Positions 25,701 to 33,355 of a stretch of DNA of 64,000 nt are shown piece after piece. Position numbers and translations under genes: made by a program. The stretch's first letter is position 1. Each line of letters begins with the position of its first letter. Source of the DNA: Verrucomicrobiales bacterium (GTDB lineage Bacteria; Verrucomicrobiota; Verrucomicrobiia; Verrucomicrobiales; DEV007); assembly GCA_016795385.1 (NCBI GenBank), contig JAEUHI010000085.1, positions 1-64,000 on the forward strand, written 5' to 3'. A model generated the notes under the pieces. It was not told the origin of the DNA and did not search any database. It saw nothing but the letters and a program-made list of their open reading frames with translations.

Positions 25701-26146
25701 GTTTCGAGGGTGAGAGTGCGACCTGTGGCGATGTTCCAAAACTGTCCGAAAGCCGACTTGAGAAGCAGACTCGACTGGATCGTGAGATCCTGCGTCGCCG
25801 CGCTCATGTCGATGCTGATTCCTGCCTGTCCCGCCCCCAAAGTGAGCGTCCCGCCGGGGCCGATCGTCACGAGGCCTCCGGGGTTGGCGATGCGGATGCC
25901 CTGCCAAAACACGTTGCCCCCGAGCAGCGAAGTGTTGGCGCCGGTGACCGTATTGTTCCACACCGCCATGTCACCCCGGCCGGGAGCGGCTCCACCGGTC
26001 CAGCTACCGCCGAGATTCAGATTGGTCGTGTTGTCCAGCTTGATTCGGTCCGCCGCCTGTGAGGAGGAGGCGACGAGAATCCAGCAGACACCGGCAAGGA
26101 AAGCGAACCCGGGAGGGAGCGGGCACGCTCGGGAGGATTGTGTCAT
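19757..26146 (-). CDS. giant autotransporter-type beta-strand-repeat protein with PEP-CTERM anchor
   Basis: 2129 residues. A signal peptide (GFAFLAGVCWILVASSSQAA) is followed by a long glycine/threonine/asparagine-rich repeat region. At least nine copies of the PATR-type repeat (GxGTLTLxGxNTYTGxTxVxxGTLxLG) are visible, near residues 315, 565, 940, 1040, 1137, 1236, 1495, 1598 and 1918, with related strands between. This should fold as a very long right-handed beta-helix. The C-terminus is a PEP-CTERM sorting signal: VPEPGTLG, a hydrophobic helix, then WRKRRRNRS. This implies an exosortase elsewhere in the genome. No autotransporter beta-barrel is present, so export is Sec plus exosortase. 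It is probably a surface or matrix protein. It follows the sulfatase gene by 91 bp on the same strand. Confidence 0.9.
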   Translation of the reverse strand: MTQSSRACPLPPGFAFLAGVCWILVASSSQAADRIKLDNTTNLNLGGSWTGGAAPGRGDMAVWNNTVTGANTSLLGGNVFWQGIRIANPGGLVTIGPGGTLTLGAGQAGISIDMSAATQDLTIQSSLLLKSAFGQFWNIATGRTLTLETGVFTRGAGASLNIQGGGTVVTTNIQNHPTTSLIGTWATIGTGTTTNYATVNGSNQIVAYTGGTAAATAAAVTDTTGLVNYDVAAVGALGTAANFNTLRYTGAAGTITGNFTTNGLLHAGTGALTLSGNVTIGSDREFVLTNGDSNAVRDMTFSGIIGDAVTGVSGLTKAGLGAVTLSGANTYNGVTSLSRGRVILTSTGTLGSAAGGTRIGISGRLTLAGGVTTAEPIYLDDLVNAFNGALAIDNVGTNTLTGAIRMSDSIRWQSSGTLNVTGGISTTNGSNGSFMVMQAGNLMNITGKPIANGAGQLYMDNAGKTIALGVVGNTYGSHRLYAGTLQTDLPNVISPIASVDFGVAYAASAATLNLNGNSQVAGGLSSSTFLATAGFDRVITSPTPATLTVNQAGNSTFDGRLAGQVSLAKTGVGTLTLTGPSTTSGGLTVNGGILNLNFARATASASGATTVSDYLPNTMPLTLGGGTFQLTGRNNGTVTSLVGANWNHLAASNGGSIINVTSTAGLAPGQLISGGSGLPAGAYVVSILSGTQFVINANTTASQAATTISATANSFITSQTFSGVTLNPGSSSVTVTIPSGGSDGTVLNLGAINALPGGTVNFTLPTGTQNATNGITTSTLNNPAGILGGWARIGNHWAINSTNSAGGNLAALAVYTDVNRLGGTIASSSTANVRIVEGGSTGSITPVATGTTEIHTLLQNAAGGTATYDPGTSDVLRLGADGGILVASTAGALNIGASANDGILTAGSGDNTTGTLYLTNNHASNLLTVNSTIADNGTGAVSVTTSGAGILVLSGANTHTGRTLVGGGTLRVASEPNLGSNPAAFAADQLTLAGGTLNATASFTIDDAHRGITLAPAGGTISVNTGLTLGIANAVAGSGSLTVSGAGTLSLNAANSFSGATFANAGTLALGHVQALQNSTLTTATAGNVTFTVPGTNTYDLGGLAGNDTVALGANSLRVGGNHETTNFTGSLTGTGALTKVGNGTLNLNSANTFSGDTRIESGMIVLAHANALQNSTLDTGPAGNQSANFTLAEGTTYNLGGLKGAANLDLALSHLSVGSNNQSTTFSGIIQGAFQNNLTKVGSGTLTLTGSNTYFGTTTVSAGSLVLGGTNLSSISVAAGANLGGEGSTRGNVTFLGGTHALTIDASTPSALGATGGGGLNVAALTVGGFTIHVTGSPVGAAPVKVFTYGNGGFTGDVNRFSLGTHTASARGAGGFSNNGVDAIVLDLGYVTNTWVGGDGTNPTFWDVGTTANWSNAKDSVFQNGDDVVFTDGALNLAPVLRSNATVGTATFSNSTGTDYVLGSAAGETLTLLGGLVANGSGNVTISSSLAGSGGLTRSGTGTLTLTGANAFTGATTLTGGILRIGDEAALGTAPGVFTAGHLTLDGAGATLTATTSFQIDDANRGIFLGAGGGSFGADALATLTIVNGITGSGALTKVGAGNLVLAGANTYTGLTLVNAGTLELNRSGGNAIAGDGVAGSNDLQVNTGATLRLGAADQIADNATVFLNGGTWNLNSQSETIRNLNAAVATTAPALTLGTGAVLTLNRIDWDNTGANATSNLTGGTIRFVPDGATQPVFDTNYVGTVNVASNVQIDATSLTFRASTFGTTVAGKISGAGQLIYDPTGGAGGLNLNNGTNDYSGGTRWVSNSGVNGAWNLFTVNASGALGGGVVSIQGGNQNTWTSAFVGTPSAMNFANGTTAHANDFVLTGAATLSAGTPVGDTATGDNVTLSGDFDLGAHQLFLRGRGTGTISGVIAGAGGITKIDNPGTWTLSGTNLYTGATNVNAGTLLVRGDNSGATGDVTVAATARLGGDGIIGGNTIINGTLSTGALATTGSVGSLDFNGNDLTFNSGSFWLVDLVQGVSESSDAIFVHGLTIGSNTNLNFSLSGAFNGDEVYTLATFNNLSGTFANYSSSGVYTIGGNSFYLDYGTNAITLAAVPEPGTLGLLSLAVGGYLWRKRRRNRST

Positions 26147-26220
26147 CGGTGGGACCGGTAAACCACAAGCCCCCCCGATGCAATCGCCGCGACAACGCCT
26201 TGCAGCAGCCAGGCCGCCAC

Positions 26221-26236
26221 TCCGGATCGCTCCGGA
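26221..26236 (-). terminator. small hairpin after the sulfatase stop
   Basis: TCCGGA (26221-26226) and TCCGGA (26231-26236) can pair around TCGC directly after the sulfatase stop codon. There is no U tract, so it is at best a pause site or weak terminator before the PATR gene. Confidence 0.2.
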
Positions 26237-26237
26237 C

Positions 26238-27764
26238 TCACTCCCCTCCCGGCCGGAGCGCTGCCAGCGGCACCGGCCTTCCGCCCCGCCGTGTCAGCGG
26301 GACCGATCCCGGGCTTGCGTACAACTGCTTCTCCGCCAACTCGTCGAGGCTGGGATTTTGCCGGAGCCATTCACGACCTGGCTTGGATTTCCAGAAGGGA
26401 TGCGTCACATCGAGATGTGGCCCCAGGCCGGCAATGAGTTGATCGAAGCGCCCGCGGGCAACGGCATGACCCGGATCCTCATCCGTGACTTCCACGTAGT
26501 CCGCGCGGTTTTTGGATCCCTTCGTGAAATACATTCTCCCTTCGGGCTGCCCGTAGAGTGGTGAACGCGCCTCCAGCAGGTAGTCCTTCGTGCGGAAGAC
26601 CTGCACCGGACCGGCGTACCCGTAGATCCAATCGCGATGGGTGCTTGCTTCGCCGGTGAGATAGGGCCATTGGCTTTTTCCATCACGTCCCGAGGCAGGA
26701 TCGGACGCGATCCCGGCGATCTCGAGTAGCGTCGGCGCGATGTCGGAGAAGTCGGTCAATTCTTCGGTGAATCCCCGCTGCAGGATGCCCGGTCCGGCAA
26801 TGATGTAAGGCACCCTGACACCTTCCTCAACGCCGCGGTTTTTGGCGAAGTTCGCCGTTCCGTTGTCGGAGGCGAAGATGAAATAAGTGGAGTCGTAGAC
26901 GCCGAGTTCTTTGGTGTGATCGATGACACGCCCGACGAGCTTGTCGAGGTATTCGACCATTTCGACGAAAGCCTCATCGGTGGAACGGTCATCGCTCTCT
27001 CCAAACGGCCAGAGGCGGCCGAGAAAGGACGGCGGCGCCGAATCCGGTGTCCTCATGATCGGCCCATGCGGCAGCACGGAAGGCCAGTAGGCGAGGAAAG
27101 GTCGCCCGGCGCGGCTTTGCTCTTCCATGAAACGCAGCAGGAAATCGCAGCGCACGTCAGGTCCGTAGACAGTTTCATCGCTGGGTAGCTTTTTCCCGTT
27201 CTCAATCGTGGGCGAGTTCCAGTAACGGCAACTTTCCGCCCCCTCCCCCGCGGCCGCGGCACCAAAGAGGCGCTCGATCCGGTCATCGGTTTCCCAGAGG
27301 CAATACTGCTGGAACCCGACCTGCTCACTCCACGGCACCTCACGGCCGCAGTGCCATTTCCCGGCGATGGCGGTCGCGTATCCCGCATCCCGCAGTTCCT
27401 TCGCCCAGCTCACTTGTTCGTTGAACAGTTTGGTTTTGGATTGGAAAGCCCAGATGTCATTCGCAAAGACGCCCGTTCGATTACCGTAGACGCCCGTCAT
27501 GAGGAGGGCTCGGGAAGGCCCGCAGGAGGCGGCGGAAAAGCAGGTGCGGAAAGCGGTGCCCCGCGCGGCGAGTGCGTCGATGTGCGGGGTGCGGGCCGGA
27601 CTCTCCGGATTGTAGCAGGAAAACATCTCCGGACTGACATCGTCCGCGAGGATGAAGACGATGTTCGGCCGCTTCGGAACCTCCGCGGACTCCAAGCCCT
27701 CGCTCCCGACAACCCCCGGGACGAGGAAATGGCAACCCATGAGAAACGTGGCAAAACTTCGCAT
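26238..27764 (-). CDS. secreted type I sulfatase (formylglycine, Cys type)
   Basis: 508 residues with an N-terminal export signal; ATG 27764, alternative ATG 27740. PNIVFILADDVSPEMF supplies the calcium-binding Asp pair, and SCGPSRALLMTG near residue 81 is the CxPSR formylglycine motif, oxidised by an FGE-type enzyme elsewhere. AIAGKWHCG, FASDNGT and the C-terminal tail match the sulfatase superfamily. Members hydrolyse sulfate esters of polysaccharides such as fucoidan or carrageenan, or sulfolipids. It is divergent from no gene and has a good AT-rich promoter with TTAAGA half-sites. Together with the giant surface protein this suggests use of sulfated algal or host glycans (inference). Confidence 0.93.
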   Translation of the reverse strand: MRSFATFLMGCHFLVPGVVGSEGLESAEVPKRPNIVFILADDVSPEMFSCYNPESPARTPHIDALAARGTAFRTCFSAASCGPSRALLMTGVYGNRTGVFANDIWAFQSKTKLFNEQVSWAKELRDAGYATAIAGKWHCGREVPWSEQVGFQQYCLWETDDRIERLFGAAAAGEGAESCRYWNSPTIENGKKLPSDETVYGPDVRCDFLLRFMEEQSRAGRPFLAYWPSVLPHGPIMRTPDSAPPSFLGRLWPFGESDDRSTDEAFVEMVEYLDKLVGRVIDHTKELGVYDSTYFIFASDNGTANFAKNRGVEEGVRVPYIIAGPGILQRGFTEELTDFSDIAPTLLEIAGIASDPASGRDGKSQWPYLTGEASTHRDWIYGYAGPVQVFRTKDYLLEARSPLYGQPEGRMYFTKGSKNRADYVEVTDEDPGHAVARGRFDQLIAGLGPHLDVTHPFWKSKPGREWLRQNPSLDELAEKQLYASPGSVPLTRRGGRPVPLAALRPGGE

Positions 27765-27782
27765 GCGAAAATTATAAGATTT

Positions 27783-27817
27783 ACTTAAGATTATTTAAAA
27801 CTTAAGAGATCTTAATA
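27783..27817. promoter_or_regulatory. TTAAGA half-site array upstream of the sulfatase gene
   Basis: ACTTAAGA occurs at 27783-27790 and 27800-27807 (17 bp apart), and TTAAGA...TCTTAA forms an inverted pair just after the second copy, overlapping the candidate -10 box at 27812-27817. The arrangement looks like an operator for a DNA-binding regulator. The region is far more AT-rich than its surroundings. Confidence 0.35.
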
Positions 27818-27840
27818 ATTTTACCAGCAATTTTCATCAA
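27812..27840 (-). promoter_or_regulatory. candidate sigma-70 promoter of the sulfatase gene
   Basis: Minus strand: TTGATG (27835-27840), a 17-bp spacer and TATTAA (27812-27817), giving a leader of about 40 nt before ATG 27764. It overlaps the TTAAGA half-site array, which suggests regulation. Confidence 0.5.
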
Positions 27841-27909
27841 CGTCGCGCGAAGGCCGTGCCCGCCCTCCTGGAACGATCGACGGCCCGGGTGACTCCCTGC
27901 GATAGTTGC

Positions 27910-29901
27910 TCAGGCCTCGTTCTCGAGCTTTTCGATCCTGTCGCTGAGATCCCCCCACTTGGAAACGCGGGATTCGAGCAGGGCCTCGATCTCGGAATAA
28001 CGTTTCATCGCCACCGAGGCCTCGTCGCCTTTTTTGAAAAACTCCGGATCGGCGAGCTTGCCATCCAGTTCCGCCTTCTCCGTCTCCAGCTTGGCGATCT
28101 CGGCCTCGACCGCTTCGAATTCCTTTTTCAAGGGTCGCAGCTTCTGGGCGCGCTCCTCGCGGGCCTTCGCCTCGAGCCTCCGCTGCTCCTTCCGATTCGC
28201 CCCGCTCTCGGCGGAAGTGGCGGAGGAAGATGCGGCGGGACCTTTTCCGGATGGAGAGGACGCCGGATTCGATCGTCCCGCCTCGAGCTCCATGTCGGCC
28301 TTTTTCTTCTCGAGGTAGTCGCTGACATTCCCGTAGTAGAGCTTGGGCTTCTGACCGGGGATGAATTCGAGCACCTTCGTGACGATCGGATCGAGGAAAG
28401 AACGGTTGTGGGAAACGATCGCGAACGCTCCGCTGTAGTCGGCGAGGGCGCGCTGGAGGACTTCCTGCGACTGGAGGTCGAGGTGGTTGGTCGGTTCGTC
28501 GAGGATGAGGAAATTCGCCGGCTGCAGCAGCATGCGCGCGAGGGCGAGACGACCGCGCTCACCCCCTGACAAAACACTCACGGATTTGAAAACATCGTCG
28601 CCACGGAACAGGAAGGCGCCGAGCAAGGTGCGCAGATTCCCCGCCGCGGCCGCGGTGACGCTGCCCTCCATCGTGCCGAGTACGGTTTTCGTCGGATCGA
28701 GTTCGTCGGCGTGCGTCTGCGAGAAATAGGCGATGCCGACCTTGTGTCCCTCGGTGATGGTGCCGGAGGTGGGCTCCTCGATGCGGGCGATGAGACGTGA
28801 GAAAGTCGACTTGCCGGCACCGTTGACCCCGACGATGGCGATCTTGTCGCCGCGCTCGATGGCAAAGTCGAGGTTCTCGATGACCTTGTTGTCGCCGTAG
28901 TAGCGGCAGACTTTCTCGAGCTTCAACACGGTCTGGCCGCTGCGCTCGGGCTGGGGGAAACGGAAATCCATCGTCGCCGCGTCCTGCTCCAGCTCGATCC
29001 GCTCGACTTTTTCGAGCGCCTTGATGCGCGACTGCACCATGCGCGCCTTCGACGCCTTGGCCCGGAAGCGGTTGATGAGCTTCTCGGCCTTTTCAATCTC
29101 GCGGGCCTGGTTCTTGAAAGCGCGCTCGGCCTGCTCGCGGCGGGCGACCCGCTCGGCGAGGTAGAAGGAGTAGTTCCCCGAATACTGTTGCACGCCTCCG
29201 TTCTCGAAAGCGAGAGTACGGTTCGTCAGGTTGTCGAGCATGCTGCGATCGTGCGAGATCAGGATGATCGCTCCACCGTAGTTGCGCAGCCACTGTTCGA
29301 GCCACTGCACCGTCTCGATGTCGAGGTGGTTCGTCGGTTCATCGAGAAGGAGCACGGACGGCTCCTGGAGGAGAAGTTTCGCCATCGCGATGCGCATCTG
29401 CCACCCACCGCTGAATTCACCGGTCTGCCGGTCGAAATCGGCTTTCGAAAATCCCAGACCTCCCAGCACCGTGGCGATGCGGGGTTTCATCTTGCTGACA
29501 TCGTGGTGATCGAGGCGCAAGGTGAGATCGCCGAAGACCTCGAGGAGATCGCCGTAGGCCTCGCTCGAGGGATCGACCGTCTCGAGTTCGGCTTCGACTT
29601 CCTTCAATTCAATCTGCAGCTGGCGGACGTCATCAAAAGCCTTCTCGACTTCCTCCATCACCGTCGAACCCTTGTGGGAGACCCCTTCCTGGGGGAGGTA
29701 GCCGACCGTGGTCTGCTTCGCCTTGATGATGCCGCCGGTATCCGCCTTCTCGATCCCCGCGATGATTTTCATCAGGGTCGACTTGCCCGCGCCGTTCGGT
29801 CCGGCGAGCGACCAACGCTCTTTCGGGCGCACGGTGAAAGAGAGGTCCCGGAAGAGATTCCGGGCCCCGTATTGGACAGTGACTCGATCGACGGCCAGCA
29901 T
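27910..29901 (-). CDS. ABC-F family ATPase (Uup/EttA-like ribosome factor)
   Basis: 663 residues with two ABC domains and no membrane part. Walker A motifs are GPNGAGKST and GVNGAGKST; signatures are FSGGWQMR and LSGGERGR; Walker B/LLLDEPTNHLD occurs twice. The interdomain linker near residues 240-310 is a charged helical hairpin (AERAFKNQAREIEKAEKLIN) typical of ABC-F proteins that act on the ribosomal P/E site. A C-terminal coiled coil follows an Ala/Ser linker, as in Uup. No transporter partner is nearby. It contains one copy of CCTGACAAA (28565). The exact subtype is not resolved. Confidence 0.93.
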   Translation of the reverse strand: MLAVDRVTVQYGARNLFRDLSFTVRPKERWSLAGPNGAGKSTLMKIIAGIEKADTGGIIKAKQTTVGYLPQEGVSHKGSTVMEEVEKAFDDVRQLQIELKEVEAELETVDPSSEAYGDLLEVFGDLTLRLDHHDVSKMKPRIATVLGGLGFSKADFDRQTGEFSGGWQMRIAMAKLLLQEPSVLLLDEPTNHLDIETVQWLEQWLRNYGGAIILISHDRSMLDNLTNRTLAFENGGVQQYSGNYSFYLAERVARREQAERAFKNQAREIEKAEKLINRFRAKASKARMVQSRIKALEKVERIELEQDAATMDFRFPQPERSGQTVLKLEKVCRYYGDNKVIENLDFAIERGDKIAIVGVNGAGKSTFSRLIARIEEPTSGTITEGHKVGIAYFSQTHADELDPTKTVLGTMEGSVTAAAAGNLRTLLGAFLFRGDDVFKSVSVLSGGERGRLALARMLLQPANFLILDEPTNHLDLQSQEVLQRALADYSGAFAIVSHNRSFLDPIVTKVLEFIPGQKPKLYYGNVSDYLEKKKADMELEAGRSNPASSPSGKGPAASSSATSAESGANRKEQRRLEAKAREERAQKLRPLKKEFEAVEAEIAKLETEKAELDGKLADPEFFKKGDEASVAMKRYSEIEALLESRVSKWGDLSDRIEKLENEA

Positions 29902-29964
29902 GAAGGGCGCGAATCTAGCGCACTTTTCCAGCCTCGCCAGCGGAGACCGCGATGGGACGGCGGA

Positions 29965-30246
29965 TCACAAAAACGAGGCCCTTGCCTTTTCCTTCGCGGC
30001 CTCGCATTCCTCGTTGAGGCTCGCGGTCTCGCGGGCGAGCTGCGTCTTCAGTTCCGGGACTTCGTGGTAGCGCCCTTCGCCGATCGCCTTGGCCACGAGA
30101 TCGTTTAGAAAGAGTTCGCGCTCGGCGATCTTCGCCTTGAACTTGTCCGTGATCGACGCGAGCTCCGCCTTTTGGGCATCGGTCAGGGCGGGCAGCGGAT
30201 CGGACTGGCCGAAACGCTCCATCGCTCGTTCGTAGGCGCTTTTCAT
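29965..30246 (-). CDS. small conserved helical protein, unknown function
   Basis: 93 residues from ATG 30246. It is almost entirely helical and charged: KSAYERAMERFG, LTDAQKAELASITDKFKAKIAERELFLND and LARETASLNEECEAAKEKARASFL. Similar short proteins occur in Verrucomicrobiota genomes as far as I recall, without assigned function. It is on the same strand as the gene at 30273-30872, 26 bp apart, so the two are probably cotranscribed. Confidence 0.6.
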   Translation of the reverse strand: MKSAYERAMERFGQSDPLPALTDAQKAELASITDKFKAKIAERELFLNDLVAKAIGEGRYHEVPELKTQLARETASLNEECEAAKEKARASFL

Positions 30247-30272
30247 CGGATCGAATCCTGCGGCTCGGGTAA

Positions 30273-30872
30273 TCAGGCCTCCTCCGCATCCGCCGCGACT
30301 TCGGCCGGGGCTTCCTCCGTCTTGGCGGCTTTTTTGGCCGGCTTCGCCTTTTCTTCCGCCGGGGCGGGCGCCGCGCCAAACTGTAGCTCGGGCGTCGCCT
30401 CGATCAGCGAGGTGATCTCGGGCCATCCGCCGCTGCGCTGGAGCTGGAAGACATGCAGGTAAATTTTCACGACCTCCGCATCATGATCCTTGAGCAGGGC
30501 GGTGACGGTGCTCTTGAGCTTCTTCGCGTCGAGATCATCCGGAATGTCTTCGGCCGCACCCTCGCCATCGTGTTCGATCCCCAATCCGTCGAGGAATCCC
30601 TTGAGCAGGCCGGTGTGTCCCTTGAGCAGCCACAGTTGCAGAACCTGGGCGGCGATCTCGGCGGATCCGCGGAGCTTCACGTTCTTGAGGATCCAATCGA
30701 TCTGCTCCGTCACCGGCTTCCGCTGGATGATGACCGGACGGAACTTCCGGTTGGCCGCGAGCGAATTGATCGTCGCCTTGTAGACCTCGCGCTGCTCGTC
30801 ACGGAGGTATTGGAAAACGGCAAGGGCCGTCTCGGGCTTCATATCCTGGAAGAGCTCGTAGGCCTGTTTCAT
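30273..30872 (-). CDS. conserved helical protein with Ala/Lys-rich tail, unknown function
   Basis: 199 residues. The first ~160 are helical (MKQAYELFQDMKPETALAVFQYLRDEQREVYKATINSLA), with a HEAT- or TPR-like feel. The final 35 residues form an Ala/Glu/Lys linker-like tail (PAEEKAKPAKKAAKTEEAP). I do not recognise a named family. It heads a two-gene unit with the small protein downstream. The AT-rich upstream region has a near-palindrome at 30903-30920 that may be regulatory. Confidence 0.6.
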   Translation of the reverse strand: MKQAYELFQDMKPETALAVFQYLRDEQREVYKATINSLAANRKFRPVIIQRKPVTEQIDWILKNVKLRGSAEIAAQVLQLWLLKGHTGLLKGFLDGLGIEHDGEGAAEDIPDDLDAKKLKSTVTALLKDHDAEVVKIYLHVFQLQRSGGWPEITSLIEATPELQFGAAPAPAEEKAKPAKKAAKTEEAPAEVAADAEEA

Positions 30873-31233
30873 AAAGAGGGAGGGATGGGAGGGGAGAGAA
30901 AAATTGCTTAAGGAATCCTAAGTATTCCCGTTCTCAAGCGCCATTTTGCCAGCTTTGCGCCAAAGTGCCAACCGGAAAGGCGCACCCTTTCGGGTTCCGA
31001 CCTCTTCCTCCCTCCCCCTCCGCCATGGTGCCAGGTTATAACGGAAATGGTCAGTGATCGTCAGAGTGTCAGGTTATTCTCTCTTTCCATTTCGTTCCAT
31101 CATGCGAACACCAGCATCAATTCACTACCGGCACGCCGCATGATCATTGCTATCCGCTAATCGGACGCGATGCTCACGGAAGTCGCGATGGCTTGAAAAC
31201 CCGGCCTTTTCAGCGCTTAGTGGCACCCGCGCC
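30873..31233. other. 361-bp intergenic region between divergent genes
   Basis: No gene is supported here. The left part carries an AT-rich near-palindrome (CTTAAGGAATCCTAAG) upstream of the minus-strand gene. The middle contains two CAGGTTAT direct repeats (31032-31039 and 31070-31077), 38 bp apart. The right end has TTGAAA followed 19 bp later by TAGTGG, just before ATG 31234, a weak promoter candidate for the HAD gene. Confidence 0.5.
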
Positions 31234-31983
31234 ATGCCCCGCACCTTTGCCTTTTTTGACCTCGATCACACCCTGCTCCCCCACGACACGCAGGCACTTT
31301 TCTGTAATTTTGTGCTGCAGCGCGAGGGCTGGCGGCGGATTTGGCTGCTCTGGTTCCTCCCCTGCGTGCCCCTGGCGGCCCTCCGCCTGCTGTCGCTCCG
31401 GACGATGAAGCGCCTCTTTCTCGGCTACCTCGTGGGGATGCCTCGGGATCGGCTGGAATCGCTCGTCGCCGCTTTTCTTGAAAGCGATTTCACCTCGGCC
31501 CTGTATCCCGAAGTGGTCGCGGAGGTCGAGCGACACCGCCGGGAAGGTCGCACTCTCGTCCTGAACAGCGCCAGCCCGGACTTCTACTTGCGCGGCATCG
31601 CCGCAAAGCTCGGATTCGATCACGTCTTCGGCACCCGCTTGGTGATTCCCGACCGGATGCCGCTCCTGCCGCGGATCGAAGGGCCCAACAACAAGCACGG
31701 GGAAAAGATCACCGCCATGCGCGGTGCGGGAGTGATCCCGCCGGAGATTGACGTCCTCGCAGGCGCTTGGTCCTACTCGGACAGCCCGGCCGATCTGCCC
31801 TTGTTGGAGCTCGCGGAACATGCCGTGATGATCCACCCGGGCCCGCGGCTCGCCGCGATCGGAACCACCCGGGGATGGCGCACCATGACTCCCCCACGAC
31901 CCTATGCGGGAAAATGGACGGGACGCTTCACGATGCTCCTGCAAGTCTTCGGACTCTACCGCTTGCCGGGAAGGCAAAATTGA
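31234..31983 (+). CDS. HAD-superfamily subfamily IB phosphatase (PGP/SerB-like)
   Basis: 249 residues from ATG 31234. The DxDxT nucleophile motif is FFDLDHTLL at residues 7-15. Motif II is in LNSASPDFYLRG, motif III is the lysine in NKHGEK, and motif IV is YSDSPADLPLLELA. A hydrophobic segment (IWLLWFLPCVPLAALRLLSL) in the cap suggests membrane association, as in HAD-IB phosphatases that act on lysolipid or sugar phosphates. It lies just before the LplT/Aas-like genes, so a phospholipid phosphatase role is plausible but inferred. Confidence 0.85.
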   Translation: MPRTFAFFDLDHTLLPHDTQALFCNFVLQREGWRRIWLLWFLPCVPLAALRLLSLRTMKRLFLGYLVGMPRDRLESLVAAFLESDFTSALYPEVVAEVERHRREGRTLVLNSASPDFYLRGIAAKLGFDHVFGTRLVIPDRMPLLPRIEGPNNKHGEKITAMRGAGVIPPEIDVLAGAWSYSDSPADLPLLELAEHAVMIHPGPRLAAIGTTRGWRTMTPPRPYAGKWTGRFTMLLQVFGLYRLPGRQN

Positions 31984-32038
31984 AGATCTCCTGACAATCC
32001 GTTCGCCCTCCAACCCGATCTCGGCTAAGTAAGAGACC

Positions 32039-33355
32039 ATGTCAGACACACCCGAGACTTCACCCGATCAGCCGATTCAGACGCGCTCGTGGCTCTCCCT
32101 CGGCTCGGTGCTGCTCGTGCAATCGCACAACGCCTTCAATGACAACTTCGTGAAGCTCGTCCTCATCGGGCTCACGGTGACGGTAGCCGCAGGCACCACG
32201 CTTGCCGCCTACATCGAAGACATTCTCGGAGCGATGATCACCCTGCCATTCATCCTCTTTGCCCCGCTCGCCGGCTGGCTCTCGGACCGTTATGCGAAAA
32301 GCCGCGTCATGTATCTCGCGCTGGTCGCGAAGGTGGTGGTGTTCGGGCTGATCCTCACCGCTCTTGTCATCCGATCGGTCCCCCTCGCGCTCTTCGCGGA
32401 TTTTCTCTTTCTCGTCCAATCCACGCTCTTTTCCCCCGCGAAGCAAGGCATCCTCAAGGAAATCATCGGATCGAAGAAGCTCGGCACGGCAAATGGTCTC
32501 ATGCAAATGTTGACCATGGCCGGCATCCTCGCCGGAATGGCACTCGCCGGTTGGTGGTTCGACGCCGATCTCGCCTCGCGCAACGCGGCAAACGGAGTCT
32601 CCCCCGAAAACGCGTGGGCCAGCGCGATTCATGTCATCACCTGGGGAGCGGCGGCCGCCCTTGTCCCACTCCTCCTGGGGTTGCTCATCCAACGCACACC
32701 GGACCACCCGGAGAAGGAGTTCCGCGCGTCCGTGCTCGGAAGTCATTTCCTCGACCTCAAGTACCTTCTCCAACAGACCATCCTGCGACGTACCGGTCTT
32801 TTCATCGCCTTCTACTGGTTCATCGCGAATTTCGTCGGCCTCACTTTCTTTGGATTCGCAAAAGAGATCCATCCCAATGCCGCCGAAGGCGGTGTGGCAA
32901 ACTCGTCTGCACAAATGTTTCTCATCATCGGTGCTGGACTCATCGTCGGGAGCCTGCTCGTGTCTTTCCTCTCGAGGTCCGGCAACAAATTGACGCTCAC
33001 CATCCTCGGAGGACTGGGGATGGCCCTAGGCCTCGGCCTTCTCGGCACCCTTCCCCTTGAAACGCTGCCATGGTTCGGCGCCATCGCGCTGATCGGATTC
33101 GCCAGCGGCTTTTTCATCGTCCCACTGAGCGCCCATCTCCAGGATCAGATCGACCCCGCGCACCGCGGACGTGTCCTCGCCGCCCAGAATCTGCTGATCT
33201 CGATCTCCGGCATCATCGCCATTCTCACCAGCACCCTGATGAAAACGGCCGGCATCGCCGTTTCGACACAGGTTCTCGTGATCGTCGTGCCTGTCGTGGC
33301 GGTGAGCCTGCTCTTCCGGCGCGCGCTGAAGACATCCGCCCTGCATCACGCATGA
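32039..33355 (+). CDS. MFS lysophospholipid transporter LplT-like
   Basis: 438 residues with about 12 hydrophobic segments. The N-terminal HNAFNDNFVKLVLI and STLFSPAKQGILKEII are characteristic of LplT. LplT flips lysophospholipids inward so that the partner Aas can reacylate them. The stop overlaps the ATG of the downstream Aas-like gene, as in the classic lplT-aas arrangement. The HAD-IB phosphatase gene ends 55 bp upstream. Confidence 0.9.
   Translation: MSDTPETSPDQPIQTRSWLSLGSVLLVQSHNAFNDNFVKLVLIGLTVTVAAGTTLAAYIEDILGAMITLPFILFAPLAGWLSDRYAKSRVMYLALVAKVVVFGLILTALVIRSVPLALFADFLFLVQSTLFSPAKQGILKEIIGSKKLGTANGLMQMLTMAGILAGMALAGWWFDADLASRNAANGVSPENAWASAIHVITWGAAAALVPLLLGLLIQRTPDHPEKEFRASVLGSHFLDLKYLLQQTILRRTGLFIAFYWFIANFVGLTFFGFAKEIHPNAAEGGVANSSAQMFLIIGAGLIVGSLLVSFLSRSGNKLTLTILGGLGMALGLGLLGTLPLETLPWFGAIALIGFASGFFIVPLSAHLQDQIDPAHRGRVLAAQNLLISISGIIAILTSTLMKTAGIAVSTQVLVIVVPVVAVSLLFRRALKTSALHHA

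Noticed and set aside
20936..26062. Several long plus-strand open frames opposite the PATR gene, and a CRISPR-like impression from regular repeats
   Set aside because: The periodicity is that of a protein repeat (variable, about 100 residues apart), not of constant DNA repeats with spacers; plus-strand frames are shadows.
33070..33351. 94-codon upstream extension of the Aas-like gene
   Set aside because: It overlaps the MFS gene in another frame and is Arg/Pro-rich shadow sequence; the ATG at 33352 overlapping the MFS stop is the natural start.
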